Positions 1-5,209 of a stretch of DNA of 5,209 bases are shown piece after piece. The notes beneath the pieces are model-generated. The model ran no database searches, was not told the origin of the DNA, and saw only the letters and a program-made list of their open reading frames with translations. Source of the stretch: an uncultured Steroidobacteraceae bacterium. GTDB taxonomy: Bacteria; Pseudomonadota; Gammaproteobacteria; Steroidobacterales; Steroidobacteraceae. The position numbers and the translations under genes are program-made. The stretch is from NCBI GenBank assembly GCA_955652795.1, contig CATPBQ010000135.1, forward strand, positions 1 through 5,209, read 5' to 3'. The stretch's first letter is position 1, and the number at the start of each line of letters is the position of its first letter.

Positions 1-1479
1 GAGCTGGCGCAGATGCGCGCCTTGTTGAGTGCCGCGGTGGCGCGCGAGGCGCACCTTCAGCAGCGGCTCGATGAGCAGAAAAGCAGTAGCCGCGCGCACT
101 ACGCCGGGGAGATCGAACGACACCAGGCGCTGGCGGCCCGCGGCCGTGCGCACAACGCCGGCCTCATGGGAGATCTCCATCTCGAGCGCGCGCGCACCGT
201 AAGTTACCTCGAGTCCCTGCGCGGCGTCGAAGCCCGGCGGCTCATCGCTCAGGAGCTGCTGACGGACATGCAGCGCGAGGCGGACGCGCGCGAGACCGAG
301 GTTGAGCGCCTGGCGCGCGAGCTCGCCGGCCGCGACGGCCAGGCGCGCGGACTCGACGCCGAGCTTGCCCAGCGCGGCGCACGCATTGCACGGCTCGAGC
401 AGCAGTTGAGCGCGGCAACCAATGCGCTCTCGCAGCGCGACGCGCAGCTGCACGACGCACGCCAGCAGTCACAGGGGCTGCAGCTGGGCTTCACCCGGCT
501 GCAGACCGAGCTCACCGCCAGCGGCGAGCGGCAGCGCGCCCTCGAGGCGCTGGTCGCGCAGCACACCGCCGCCGACAGGCGGGCGCAGGAGGCGCTGCAG
601 CGCCTGCAGGCCGAGCGCGCGGAACTCAGCAGCGCGCTCGAGTCAGCGCGCGCCGCGGCGGCCGCCCGGGAGGCCCAGGCCGCGGGGCACGATACGGCGC
701 TGGCGGGCAACCGCGAGCGACACGCGCAGCTGGAGACGGCGCTGGCGAAGGAACGGCAGCGCGCCGGTCAGCTCGAGAGCGAGCTCGAGCGGGTACGCGG
801 AGAGATGGAGGACTGGGGCAGCGCGCTGCGCGTCGCGCAGCAGGAGCGCGACGGGCATCTTGCTGCCATCGCCGCCGCGCAGGCGCGCGTGCGGGAGCTG
901 GAGCTGCGGGCCGGCGGGCGCGGCGGGGAGCTGCGCGAGCTCGAGGAGCATCTGCGATCCGCCGAGCAGACCATCCGTCACCTGCAGTCCGAGGCGCTCA
1001 GCCGCAACACGCGCGTCGGGGAACTCGAGAAGGCCAACCAGCTGTGGCGCTCGGTCGAGGATGCGCGCCATGTCTCGACCGACACCGCCGCCAATCCCGC
1101 GCTGCGCGAGGCCGCGCGGGACCTCGCCGACGAAGGGGCCACCCCGGTCTCAGAGCCCGCACCGGTGCCCGACGGCGCGATGCGCCTGCTCATCCAGGCC
1201 GAGGACGGCCGCGAGGTCGTACACGTGCTCGGGCGCAAGACCAGTATCGGACGCACGCCCGACAATGATGTGCAGATCGACGCCAAGTATGTCAGCCGCC
1301 ATCACGCCGTGATCCTCGTCGGGCCGGCGCAGGCCATCATCGAAGACCTCAACAGCACCAACGGCGTACAGGTCAACGGCCGGCGCATCACGCGCCACAC
1401 GCTCAAGGATGGCGACCAGGTGGCCTTCGGGCGCTCGCTGTACCGCTTTGCCGTGCGCAAGTCGAGCGACAAGCGCTGA
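1..1479 (+). CDS. Coiled-coil protein with C-terminal FHA domain (5' partial)
   Basis: The frame is open from base 1. The first ATG is at 13, but the four codons before it (ELAQ) already fit the coiled-coil pattern, so the true start is probably upstream. Numbering from that ATG, residues 1 to about 350 are almost uninterrupted charged, Leu/Ala-rich helix with heptad spacing and no membrane segment. A Pro/Ala-rich linker follows (about 356-389), then an FHA domain (about 390-485). The FHA signature residues are intact: G413-R414, S428 and H431 in SRHH, N450-G451 in NSTNGV, and N455-G456. FHA domains bind phosphothreonine peptides, so the protein probably docks onto a Ser/Thr-kinase substrate, with the coiled coil giving oligomerisation or a scaffold. 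That role is inferred from the domains; the partner is unknown and no kinase or phosphatase gene is in view. The gene ends with TGA, 32 bp before ilvA on the same strand. The FHA assignment is secure; a cellular function cannot be named. Confidence 0.9.
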   Translation, partial: ELAQMRALLSAAVAREAHLQQRLDEQKSSSRAHYAGEIERHQALAARGRAHNAGLMGDLHLERARTVSYLESLRGVEARRLIAQELLTDMQREADARETEVERLARELAGRDGQARGLDAELAQRGARIARLEQQLSAATNALSQRDAQLHDARQQSQGLQLGFTRLQTELTASGERQRALEALVAQHTAADRRAQEALQRLQAERAELSSALESARAAAAAREAQAAGHDTALAGNRERHAQLETALAKERQRAGQLESELERVRGEMEDWGSALRVAQQERDGHLAAIAAAQARVRELELRAGGRGGELRELEEHLRSAEQTIRHLQSEALSRNTRVGELEKANQLWRSVEDARHVSTDTAANPALREAARDLADEGATPVSEPAPVPDGAMRLLIQAEDGREVVHVLGRKTSIGRTPDNDVQIDAKYVSRHHAVILVGPAQAIIEDLNSTNGVQVNGRRITRHTLKDGDQVAFGRSLYRFAVRKSSDKR

Positions 1480-1481
1480 CA

Positions 1482-1499
1482 GCCGCCGCCGCCGCCGCT
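1482..1499. repeat. GCC trinucleotide run in the FHA-ilvA gap
   Basis: Five consecutive GCC units (1482-1496) followed by GCT fill more than half of the 32-bp gap between the FHA gene and ilvA. The run is outside both coding frames. A short GC-rich triplet run like this can arise by slippage. No function is visible, and it contributes no Shine-Dalgarno sequence. Confidence 0.7.
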
Positions 1500-1511
1500 A
1501 AGCTTTCCAGG

Positions 1512-3029
1512 GTGGCGAGTCCCTACATCGAGAGAATCCTCAAGGCGCGCGTCTATGACGTCGCCATCGAGTCCCCGCTGGAGGAGGCCGGGCGCCTGTC
1601 GCGGCGGCTCGGCAACCGTGTGCTGCTCAAGCGCGAGGACCTGCAGCCGGTGTTCTCCTTCAAGCTGCGCGGCGCCTACAACCGCATTGCCCACCTGTCC
1701 GATAGCAGCGCACGGCGCGGCGTGGTGTGCGCCTCGGCCGGCAACCACGCGCAGGGCGTAGCGCTCGCCGCCCGCCGGCGCGGCATCGGCGCGGTCATCG
1801 TCATGCCGCAGACTACCCCGCACATTAAGGTGCAGGCGGTCATCGATCTTGGTGGCGAGGTGGTGCTGCATGGCGATGACTACGACAGCGCGCTGGAGCG
1901 TGCCCTGGAGCTCGCGCGCGCGCGCAACCTGGTGTTCGTGCACCCCTTCGATGACCCCGACGTCATCGCCGGGCAGGGCACGATCGCGGTGGAGATCCTG
2001 CGCCAGAGCGGCGGCAACCTGGATGCGATCTTCGTGCCGGTCGGCGGCGGCGGACTGCTCGCCGGCATCGCGGTATACGTCAAGTACCTGTACCCGGGAG
2101 TGAAAGTCATCGGCGTCGAACCGCAGGACGCCGCCAGCATGCATGACTCCCTCAAGGCGGGGCGGCGCGTCACCCTCGAGCGGGTGGGAATTTTCGCCGA
2201 CGGCGTGGCGGTGCGGCGCGTCGGCGAGGAGACGTTTGCGCTGTGTCGCGACCACGTGGACGAGATCGTGCTGCTCGGCACCGACGAGATCTGCGCCGCG
2301 ATCCAGGACGTGTTCGAGGACACGCGCTCGATCGTCGAGCCGGCCGGCGCACTGGCGGTCGCCGGGCTCAAGAAGTACGCGGCGCGCGAGGGCTGGCGCG
2401 GCAAGCGCCTGGTGGCGATCAACAGCGGCGCGAACATGAACTTTGACCGACTGCGCCACGTCGCCGAGCGTGCCGATCTCGGCGGCGAGCGCGAAGCGCT
2501 GCTGGCGGTGGTGATTCCCGAGCAGCCGGGGAGCTTCCTGCATTTCTGCGAGGTGCTCGGGCGGCGCAGCGTTACGGAGTTCAATTACCGCTACGCCGGC
2601 GCGGATGGCGCGCAGATCTTCGTGGGTCTCGCGCTCAGCCAGGGGCGCGCGGAGAAGGACGCGGTGCTGCAAAGCCTGCGCGCAGCGGATTTCGCGGTCA
2701 CCGACATGACCGATGACGAGATGGCGAAGCTGCACGTGCGCTACATGGTCGGCGGGCACGCGCGTGGCATCCGCGATGAGCTGCTGTACCGCTTCGAATT
2801 CCCGGAGCGCCCGGGCGCACTGCTGAAGTTCCTGCAGGCGATCGGCTCACGCTGGAACATCAGCCTGTTTCACTATCGCAACCACGGCTCGGACTACGGG
2901 CGCGTGCTGGCAGGCATCCAGGTGCCCGCGGCCGAGCGGCCGGACTTCCTGCAGCACCTGAACGAGCTGCACTACGCCTACATAGAGGAGACGGGCAACC
3001 CGTCGTATCAGATGTTTCTCGGCGCGTGA
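1512..3029 (+). CDS. ilvA: Threonine dehydratase, biosynthetic (IlvA), two ACT-like domains
   Basis: This is the PLP-dependent L-threonine ammonia-lyase that forms 2-oxobutanoate and ammonia, the first committed step of isoleucine synthesis, in the cytosol. It is 505 aa, close to E. coli IlvA (514 aa). The N-terminal fold-type II catalytic domain (about 1-320) shows the PLP lysine K51 in SFKLRGAYN, the substrate loop SAGNHAQG (75-82) and the glycine-rich phosphate-binding loop GGGGLL (178-183). Two ACT-like regulatory domains follow: about 328-400 (ALLAVVIPEQPGSF) and about 423-500 (ELLYRFEFPERPGALLKF). They mark the isoleucine-inhibited biosynthetic form rather than the short catabolic TdcB type. 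The start is GTG at 1512: it places YIERILKARVYD where E. coli has YLRAVLRAPVYE, and no upstream ATG is in frame. The Shine-Dalgarno is poor (AGG almost touching the start), so translation may be coupled to the FHA gene 32 bp upstream. No ilv operon partner is nearby. No terminator is seen after the stop. Confidence 0.96.
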   Translation: MASPYIERILKARVYDVAIESPLEEAGRLSRRLGNRVLLKREDLQPVFSFKLRGAYNRIAHLSDSSARRGVVCASAGNHAQGVALAARRRGIGAVIVMPQTTPHIKVQAVIDLGGEVVLHGDDYDSALERALELARARNLVFVHPFDDPDVIAGQGTIAVEILRQSGGNLDAIFVPVGGGGLLAGIAVYVKYLYPGVKVIGVEPQDAASMHDSLKAGRRVTLERVGIFADGVAVRRVGEETFALCRDHVDEIVLLGTDEICAAIQDVFEDTRSIVEPAGALAVAGLKKYAAREGWRGKRLVAINSGANMNFDRLRHVAERADLGGEREALLAVVIPEQPGSFLHFCEVLGRRSVTEFNYRYAGADGAQIFVGLALSQGRAEKDAVLQSLRAADFAVTDMTDDEMAKLHVRYMVGGHARGIRDELLYRFEFPERPGALLKFLQAIGSRWNISLFHYRNHGSDYGRVLAGIQVPAAERPDFLQHLNELHYAYIEETGNPSYQMFLGA

Positions 3030-3048
3030 GCCTTGCGCAGCAGTGAGG

Positions 3049-4116
3049 TCAGTTTCGCGGGGCCGGCTCAGCGCTCTCGAGCAGCCACTCGCGCCAGATC
3101 GCCAGCAGCACGGCGAGAATGACCGGACCGACGAACAGGCCCACCAGCCCGAATGCGGCCAGTCCCCCCAGCACACCGAACATCACCACCAGGAAGGGGA
3201 TCTGGGCCTCGCGGCTGATGAGGAACGGGCGCACGATGTGGTCGGTCCAGCCCACGACGATCGCGCCCCACACCAAGAGCCCGACGCCCGCCACGGTGTT
3301 GCCGGTGATCATCAGCCACAGGCCGACCCCACCCCACAGCAGCGGCGCGGCAAAGGGGATCAATCCGCACACGATGGTGAGCGCGGCGAGAAACACCGGC
3401 GCGCTCGCGCCCGCGATCCAGTAGCCCAGGCCCGCCAGCGTGCCCTGTACCGCCGCCGCCAGCACCAATCCGTAAACCACCGCCCGCACGGTCTGTCCGA
3501 TGGCCTGCCGGTAGTTGTGCACCCGCGGACCCAGCAGGTGCTCGAGGGCACGGGTCAATTGCCCTGCGTAGCTCTGGCCGTCGCGGTAGACGAAGAACAG
3601 GCTCACTACCGCCAGCAGCCCCTTTACGACGTTGCGGCTGATGCCGCCGATGACATGCGCGATCTGGTCGAAGGAGCGGTCGGCGATTTTTCGCAGCTCG
3701 AATCCCAGAACGTGCGGATCCTGGGCGGCGCGTGCGGTGAGGTCGCGCAGCTGATCGCCGATCCACGGCAGTTTCAGCACCGCGGGCGGCAGCTGCAGGC
3801 CGCCCGCGAGCAGCACCTGGGTCTGGTGATAGGCCCGCATCACGTCGATGCGCAGCACGACGGCCAGCCACGCCAGCGGCGCGATCACGGCCAGCGTCAC
3901 TGCCGCGGTCATCAGGAGTGCGGCGACGGTGCCACGCCCGCGGCACGCGCGCAGCAGCCGCTGGTACAGCGGCCAGCTGACGAATGCGAGGATGGCGGCC
4001 CACACCAACGGCTCGATGAAGGGCTCGACGACCCGAAAGCCCAGCAGCACCAGCCCCGCCAGCACCACCGCGGTGATGAGCCGGCGCAGCCACGGCGCGG
4101 ATACGAAGTCTTCCAT
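3049..4116 (-). CDS. AI-2E family transporter (PerM/YdiK/TqsA-like membrane protein)
   Basis: This encodes a 355-aa inner-membrane protein of the AI-2E (formerly UPF0118) family, matching the usual length of about 350 aa. Visible traits: an N-terminal hydrophobic pair (about 13-50) with PFIEPLVWAAILAF and WPLY; a third segment near 60-80; a long soluble stretch; a segment ending FFVYRDG; then a C-terminal bundle with the family signature DHIVRP (292-297) and GLFVGPVILA (326-335). Characterised members include TqsA (autoinducer-2 export) and some Na+/H+ antiporters, so the substrate here cannot be read from sequence. The start is ATG at 4116, because GAGGA lies 7 nt upstream and the membrane domain begins at once. 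The longer in-frame start at 4398 would add 94 residues of non-membrane, low-quality sequence running antisense through the cobalamin riboswitch. The gene converges on ilvA with 19 bp between the stops and diverges from the receptor gene. Confidence 0.92.
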   Translation of the reverse strand: MEDFVSAPWLRRLITAVVLAGLVLLGFRVVEPFIEPLVWAAILAFVSWPLYQRLLRACRGRGTVAALLMTAAVTLAVIAPLAWLAVVLRIDVMRAYHQTQVLLAGGLQLPPAVLKLPWIGDQLRDLTARAAQDPHVLGFELRKIADRSFDQIAHVIGGISRNVVKGLLAVVSLFFVYRDGQSYAGQLTRALEHLLGPRVHNYRQAIGQTVRAVVYGLVLAAAVQGTLAGLGYWIAGASAPVFLAALTIVCGLIPFAAPLLWGGVGLWLMITGNTVAGVGLLVWGAIVVGWTDHIVRPFLISREAQIPFLVVMFGVLGGLAAFGLVGLFVGPVILAVLLAIWREWLLESAEPAPRN

Positions 4117-4122
4117 CGTGCG

Positions 4123-4127
4123 GTCCT
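4123..4127 (-). promoter_or_regulatory. Shine-Dalgarno of the AI-2E transporter gene
   Basis: On the minus strand GAGGA ends 7 nt before the ATG at 4116. This is a good match to the anti-Shine-Dalgarno at normal spacing. It decides the start codon in favour of 4116 over the distant upstream ATG at 4398. Confidence 0.75.
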
Positions 4128-4215
4128 CGTGACTATCAGCGCAGCCCGGCGATCGCCCCGCCCTCAGTGCACCGCGGCCGGCGATCATGCCACGCGCGCG
4201 GCGAGTGTGTGGCTC

Positions 4216-4245
4216 TTGACGGCGGGCAAGTCCCGCAGGCACGCT
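4216..4245 (+). promoter_or_regulatory. Candidate sigma-70 promoter for the riboswitch-receptor transcript
   Basis: TTGACG (4216-4221) matches five of six bases of the -35 consensus. At an 18-bp spacer, CACGCT (4240-4245) is only a weak -10 (matches at A2 and T6). A start near 4252 would place the transcript about 30 nt before the aptamer, a sensible distance. A 5-bp inverted repeat, GCGGG/CCCGC (4222-4226/4232-4236), lies in the spacer. The -35 is convincing and the -10 is not, so this is tentative. Confidence 0.3.
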
Positions 4246-4283
4246 TCGCGCGGCGTGAGGTGTCCGTTCCAACGCGCACGGGG

Positions 4284-4478
4284 CGAAGGCTGTGACCGCG
4301 TGCGGGGAACGGTTAAACGGGAAGTCCGGTGCGGATTCGTCCAAAGCCGGCGCTGCCCCCGCAACGGTAATCGAGATCAAGCGGATCACATGAGCCACTG
4401 CACCTGACTGACGGGTGCGGGAAGGCGATCCGCCGGAGCCCTCAGGCTCCCGCTCGAAAGCCCGGAGACCGGCCTTAG
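4284..4478 (+). ncRNA. Cobalamin riboswitch aptamer
   Basis: This is the adenosylcobalamin-sensing aptamer in the 5' leader of the receptor mRNA. The family's conserved core appears in order: GGTTAAACGGGAAG (4311-4324) followed by GGTG (4328-4331); GCTGCCCCCGCAACGGTAA (4352-4370); CCACTG (4395-4400); GGGAAGG (about 4419-4425); and the B12 box AGCCCGGAGACCGGCC (4459-4474). The closing helix P1 can be drawn as AAGGCT (4286-4291) with GGCCTT (4471-4476). A small P2 is ACCG (4295-4298) with CGGT (4310-4313). A perfect 6-bp hairpin GGAGCC-CTCA-GGCTCC (about 4435-4450) forms a variable arm. The length of about 195 nt is normal for the family. It lies 5' of a BtuB-like gene on the same strand, the classic arrangement for repression by B12. 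The exact 5' edge is uncertain by several bases. Confidence 0.96.
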
Positions 4479-4604
4479 CGTTAACCGATGGGCGTCGCGG
4501 CGGGCGATGCTGGTCCGGCGGTACGCCTCGCTTACCGCGCGCCTGCCAGCTTCTGAAGCCACGAGCCCTCGGGCACGGGTGTGTGCAACTTCAGGAGCTT
4601 ACCC
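4479..4604 (+). promoter_or_regulatory. Riboswitch expression platform with Shine-Dalgarno sequestering hairpin
   Basis: The 126 nt between aptamer and start codon form paired elements by eye. The key one is AGCTTCTGAAG (4548-4558) pairing with CTTCAGGAGCT (4589-4599): 11 consecutive pairs with one G-U wobble (4552/4595) and a 30-nt loop. The 3' arm contains the whole Shine-Dalgarno, so this helix should block ribosome binding. Just upstream, GGCGGGCG (4499-4506) can pair with CGCCTGCC (4540-4547), enclosing a hairpin GCGGTA/TACCGC (4518-4523/4533-4538). That structure abuts the sequestering helix and could stack on it. An alternative, GCTGG (4509-4513) with CCAGC (4546-4550), would invade the base of the sequestering helix by three bases and might act as an anti-sequestering state. 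No uridine tract follows any stem, so control is probably translational. The pairings are seen; the switching is inferred. Confidence 0.75.
4593..4597 (+). promoter_or_regulatory. Shine-Dalgarno of the BtuB-like gene
   Basis: AGGAG lies 7 nt before the ATG at 4605, an ideal spacing. It fixes that start over the in-frame GTG at 4581. It sits in the 3' arm of the 11-bp hairpin described for the expression platform, which is the likely point of B12 control. Confidence 0.85.
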
Positions 4605-5209
4605 ATGACAACAGGTCTCACTGTGCGCCGCGCGCTGGGCAGCGCCGCGCTGTTGGTGTACGTCGCTTTCCCCGCCTGGTCCGGCACTGGCCTGGATCGC
4701 GCATCCGACGCGGATGCGCTGCAGACCACGGATGCGCTGCAGACCATCGTCATCACCGCGACCCGCATTCCCACCCCCGAACTGGAGGTCGCCAGTAGCG
4801 TCACCGTCGTCACGGCGCAGGAGATTGCAGCCCGCCAGGAGCGCACGTTTGCCGAGGTGCTCAAGCACATTCCGGGCCTCAACGTGGTACAGCAAGGCGG
4901 CCCGGGCGCCGAGACTTCGGTGTTCATGCGTGGCACCAATTCCAATCACACCAAGGTCCTGGTGGACGGCATCGATGTCAGCGATCCGAGCAACGCCAAC
5001 GCGGCGTTTGATTTCGGACAGCTGCTGACGCAGGACATCGAGCGCGTTGAGGTGCTGCGCGGCCCTCAAAGCGGACTGTACGGCTCGGATGCCATCGGCG
5101 GAGTGATCAGCGTGATCACCAAGGCGGGCTCGGGGCCGATGAAACTCTCGGCGTCGGTCGAGGGTGGCAGCTTCGACAGCTTTAACCAAACCGCCGGTGT
5201 CAGCGGATC
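4605..5209 (+). CDS. btuB: BtuB-like TonB-dependent cobalamin receptor (3' partial)
   Basis: This is the outer-membrane receptor that would import vitamin B12 with energy from TonB-ExbBD. Only 201 codons plus two bases are in the window, out of roughly 600 expected; the frame is open to the edge. A signal peptide is visible (basic R8-R9, hydrophobic 10-25, likely cleavage near 24-30). The TonB box is best placed at TIVITATR (47-54), matching DTLVVTANR of E. coli BtuB. The plug domain follows, with LKHIPGLNV (86-94), RGTNSNHTKVLVDGIDV (109-125), IERVEVLRGPQSGLYGSDAIGGVISVIT (145-172) and the start of the first barrel strands. The RGTN.(N/S)H...L.DG and RGP.S..YGSDAIGGV stretches are close to E. 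coli BtuB. The cobalamin riboswitch upstream independently supports the substrate. The barrel and its ligand-contact loops are not visible, so a related corrinoid receptor remains possible. Confidence 0.92.
   Translation, partial: MTTGLTVRRALGSAALLVYVAFPAWSGTGLDRASDADALQTTDALQTIVITATRIPTPELEVASSVTVVTAQEIAARQERTFAEVLKHIPGLNVVQQGGPGAETSVFMRGTNSNHTKVLVDGIDVSDPSNANAAFDFGQLLTQDIERVEVLRGPQSGLYGSDAIGGVISVITKAGSGPMKLSASVEGGSFDSFNQTAGVSG
4711..4746 (+). repeat. Exact 18-bp tandem duplication before the TonB box
   Basis: CGGATGCGCTGCAGACCA is present twice head to tail (4711-4728 and 4729-4746) with no mismatch. In frame it encodes DALQTT then DALQTI (residues 37-42 and 43-48 of the receptor). The second copy runs into the TonB box TIVITATR. 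It lengthens the linker between the mature N-terminus and the TonB box by six residues and leaves the frame intact. Perfect identity suggests a recent slippage event or a homogenised repeat. Confidence 0.9.

Larger units (their letters stand above)
4117..4283. other. Divergent intergenic segment upstream of the riboswitch
   Basis: This 167-bp segment has no coding sequence I can support. It must hold the promoters of the leftward transporter gene and of the rightward riboswitch-receptor transcript. It contains a perfect 10-bp palindrome GGCGATCGCC (4148-4157), and the 9-mer CCGGCGATC occurs twice (4146-4154 and 4178-4186). Neither is more than GC-rich DNA may give by chance. No convincing leftward promoter was found; GATAGT on the minus strand (4132-4137) resembles a -10 box but lacks a -35 partner and sits too close to the Shine-Dalgarno. 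Confidence 0.5.

Noticed and set aside
1302..2759. A 485-codon open frame on the minus strand opposite ilvA
   Set aside because: It lies antisense to a clear ilvA with all catalytic motifs. Its translation is His/Arg/Ala-rich without recognisable domains, as expected for the stop-poor antisense frame of high-GC DNA.
3030..3048. Bidirectional terminator between the convergent ilvA and AI-2E genes
   Set aside because: The 19-bp gap has no inverted repeat and no T tract. Any terminator would have to lie inside the neighbouring coding sequences, and none was evident.
4146..4186. Direct 9-bp repeat CCGGCGATC, 32 bp apart, and palindrome GGCGATCGCC as a possible operator
   Set aside because: In a GC-rich segment of this length a repeated 9-mer is close to chance expectation. 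No further copies or symmetrical partner support a regulator site.
4117..4398. N-terminal extension of the AI-2E transporter to the ATG at 4398
   Set aside because: The added 94 residues show no membrane or domain character and would be antisense to the conserved cobalamin aptamer, while ATG 4116 has a good Shine-Dalgarno.
3043..4407. A 454-codon open frame on the plus strand opposite the AI-2E transporter gene
   Set aside because: Its product is Gln/His/Arg-rich with no domain, it mirrors a membrane protein gene with family motifs, and it runs into the riboswitch aptamer. It is a GC-driven shadow.
4415..4798. A 127-codon plus-strand frame spanning the riboswitch and the receptor start
   Set aside because: It covers the aptamer and overlaps the receptor gene in another frame. 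Its translation is basic and low in complexity, without a family match I recognise.

Overview
The window is high-GC DNA with dense codons ending in G or C. It reads as a proteobacterial chromosome. An IlvA with two C-terminal ACT-like domains, an AI-2E/PerM family membrane protein and a BtuB-type receptor behind a cobalamin riboswitch suggest a high-GC gammaproteobacterium (a Xanthomonadales/Nevskiales-like lineage is a guess). No taxonomic marker is present, so this placement is inference.

Layout. (1) Positions 1-1479, + strand: a long coiled coil ending in an intact FHA (phosphothreonine-binding) domain; the reading frame is already open at base 1, so the gene probably starts before the window. 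(2) 1512-3029, +: biosynthetic threonine dehydratase IlvA, 32 bp after the FHA gene and probably cotranscribed with it. (3) 3049-4116, -: an AI-2E family membrane protein, convergent with ilvA across only 19 bp. (4) 4117-4604: a 488-bp divergent intergenic region. Its second half is a cobalamin riboswitch aptamer (about 4284-4478), followed by an expression platform whose last hairpin buries the Shine-Dalgarno of the next gene. (5) 4605-5209, +: the first 201 codons of a BtuB-like TonB-dependent receptor, cut by the window end.

How the parts work together. The clearest functional unit is the riboswitch plus receptor. High intracellular adenosylcobalamin should favour the aptamer fold and allow the Shine-Dalgarno hairpin to form, lowering synthesis of the outer-membrane B12 importer. 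IlvA makes 2-oxobutanoate for isoleucine and should be feedback-controlled through its ACT-like domains. The FHA protein and the AI-2E transporter have no visible link to either process.

I found no mobile element, CRISPR array, tRNA, rRNA or clearly novel system. The points most worth checking are the near-perfect 11-bp Shine-Dalgarno sequestering helix, an exact 18-bp tandem duplication just before the TonB box of the receptor, and the coiled-coil/FHA protein of unknown role.
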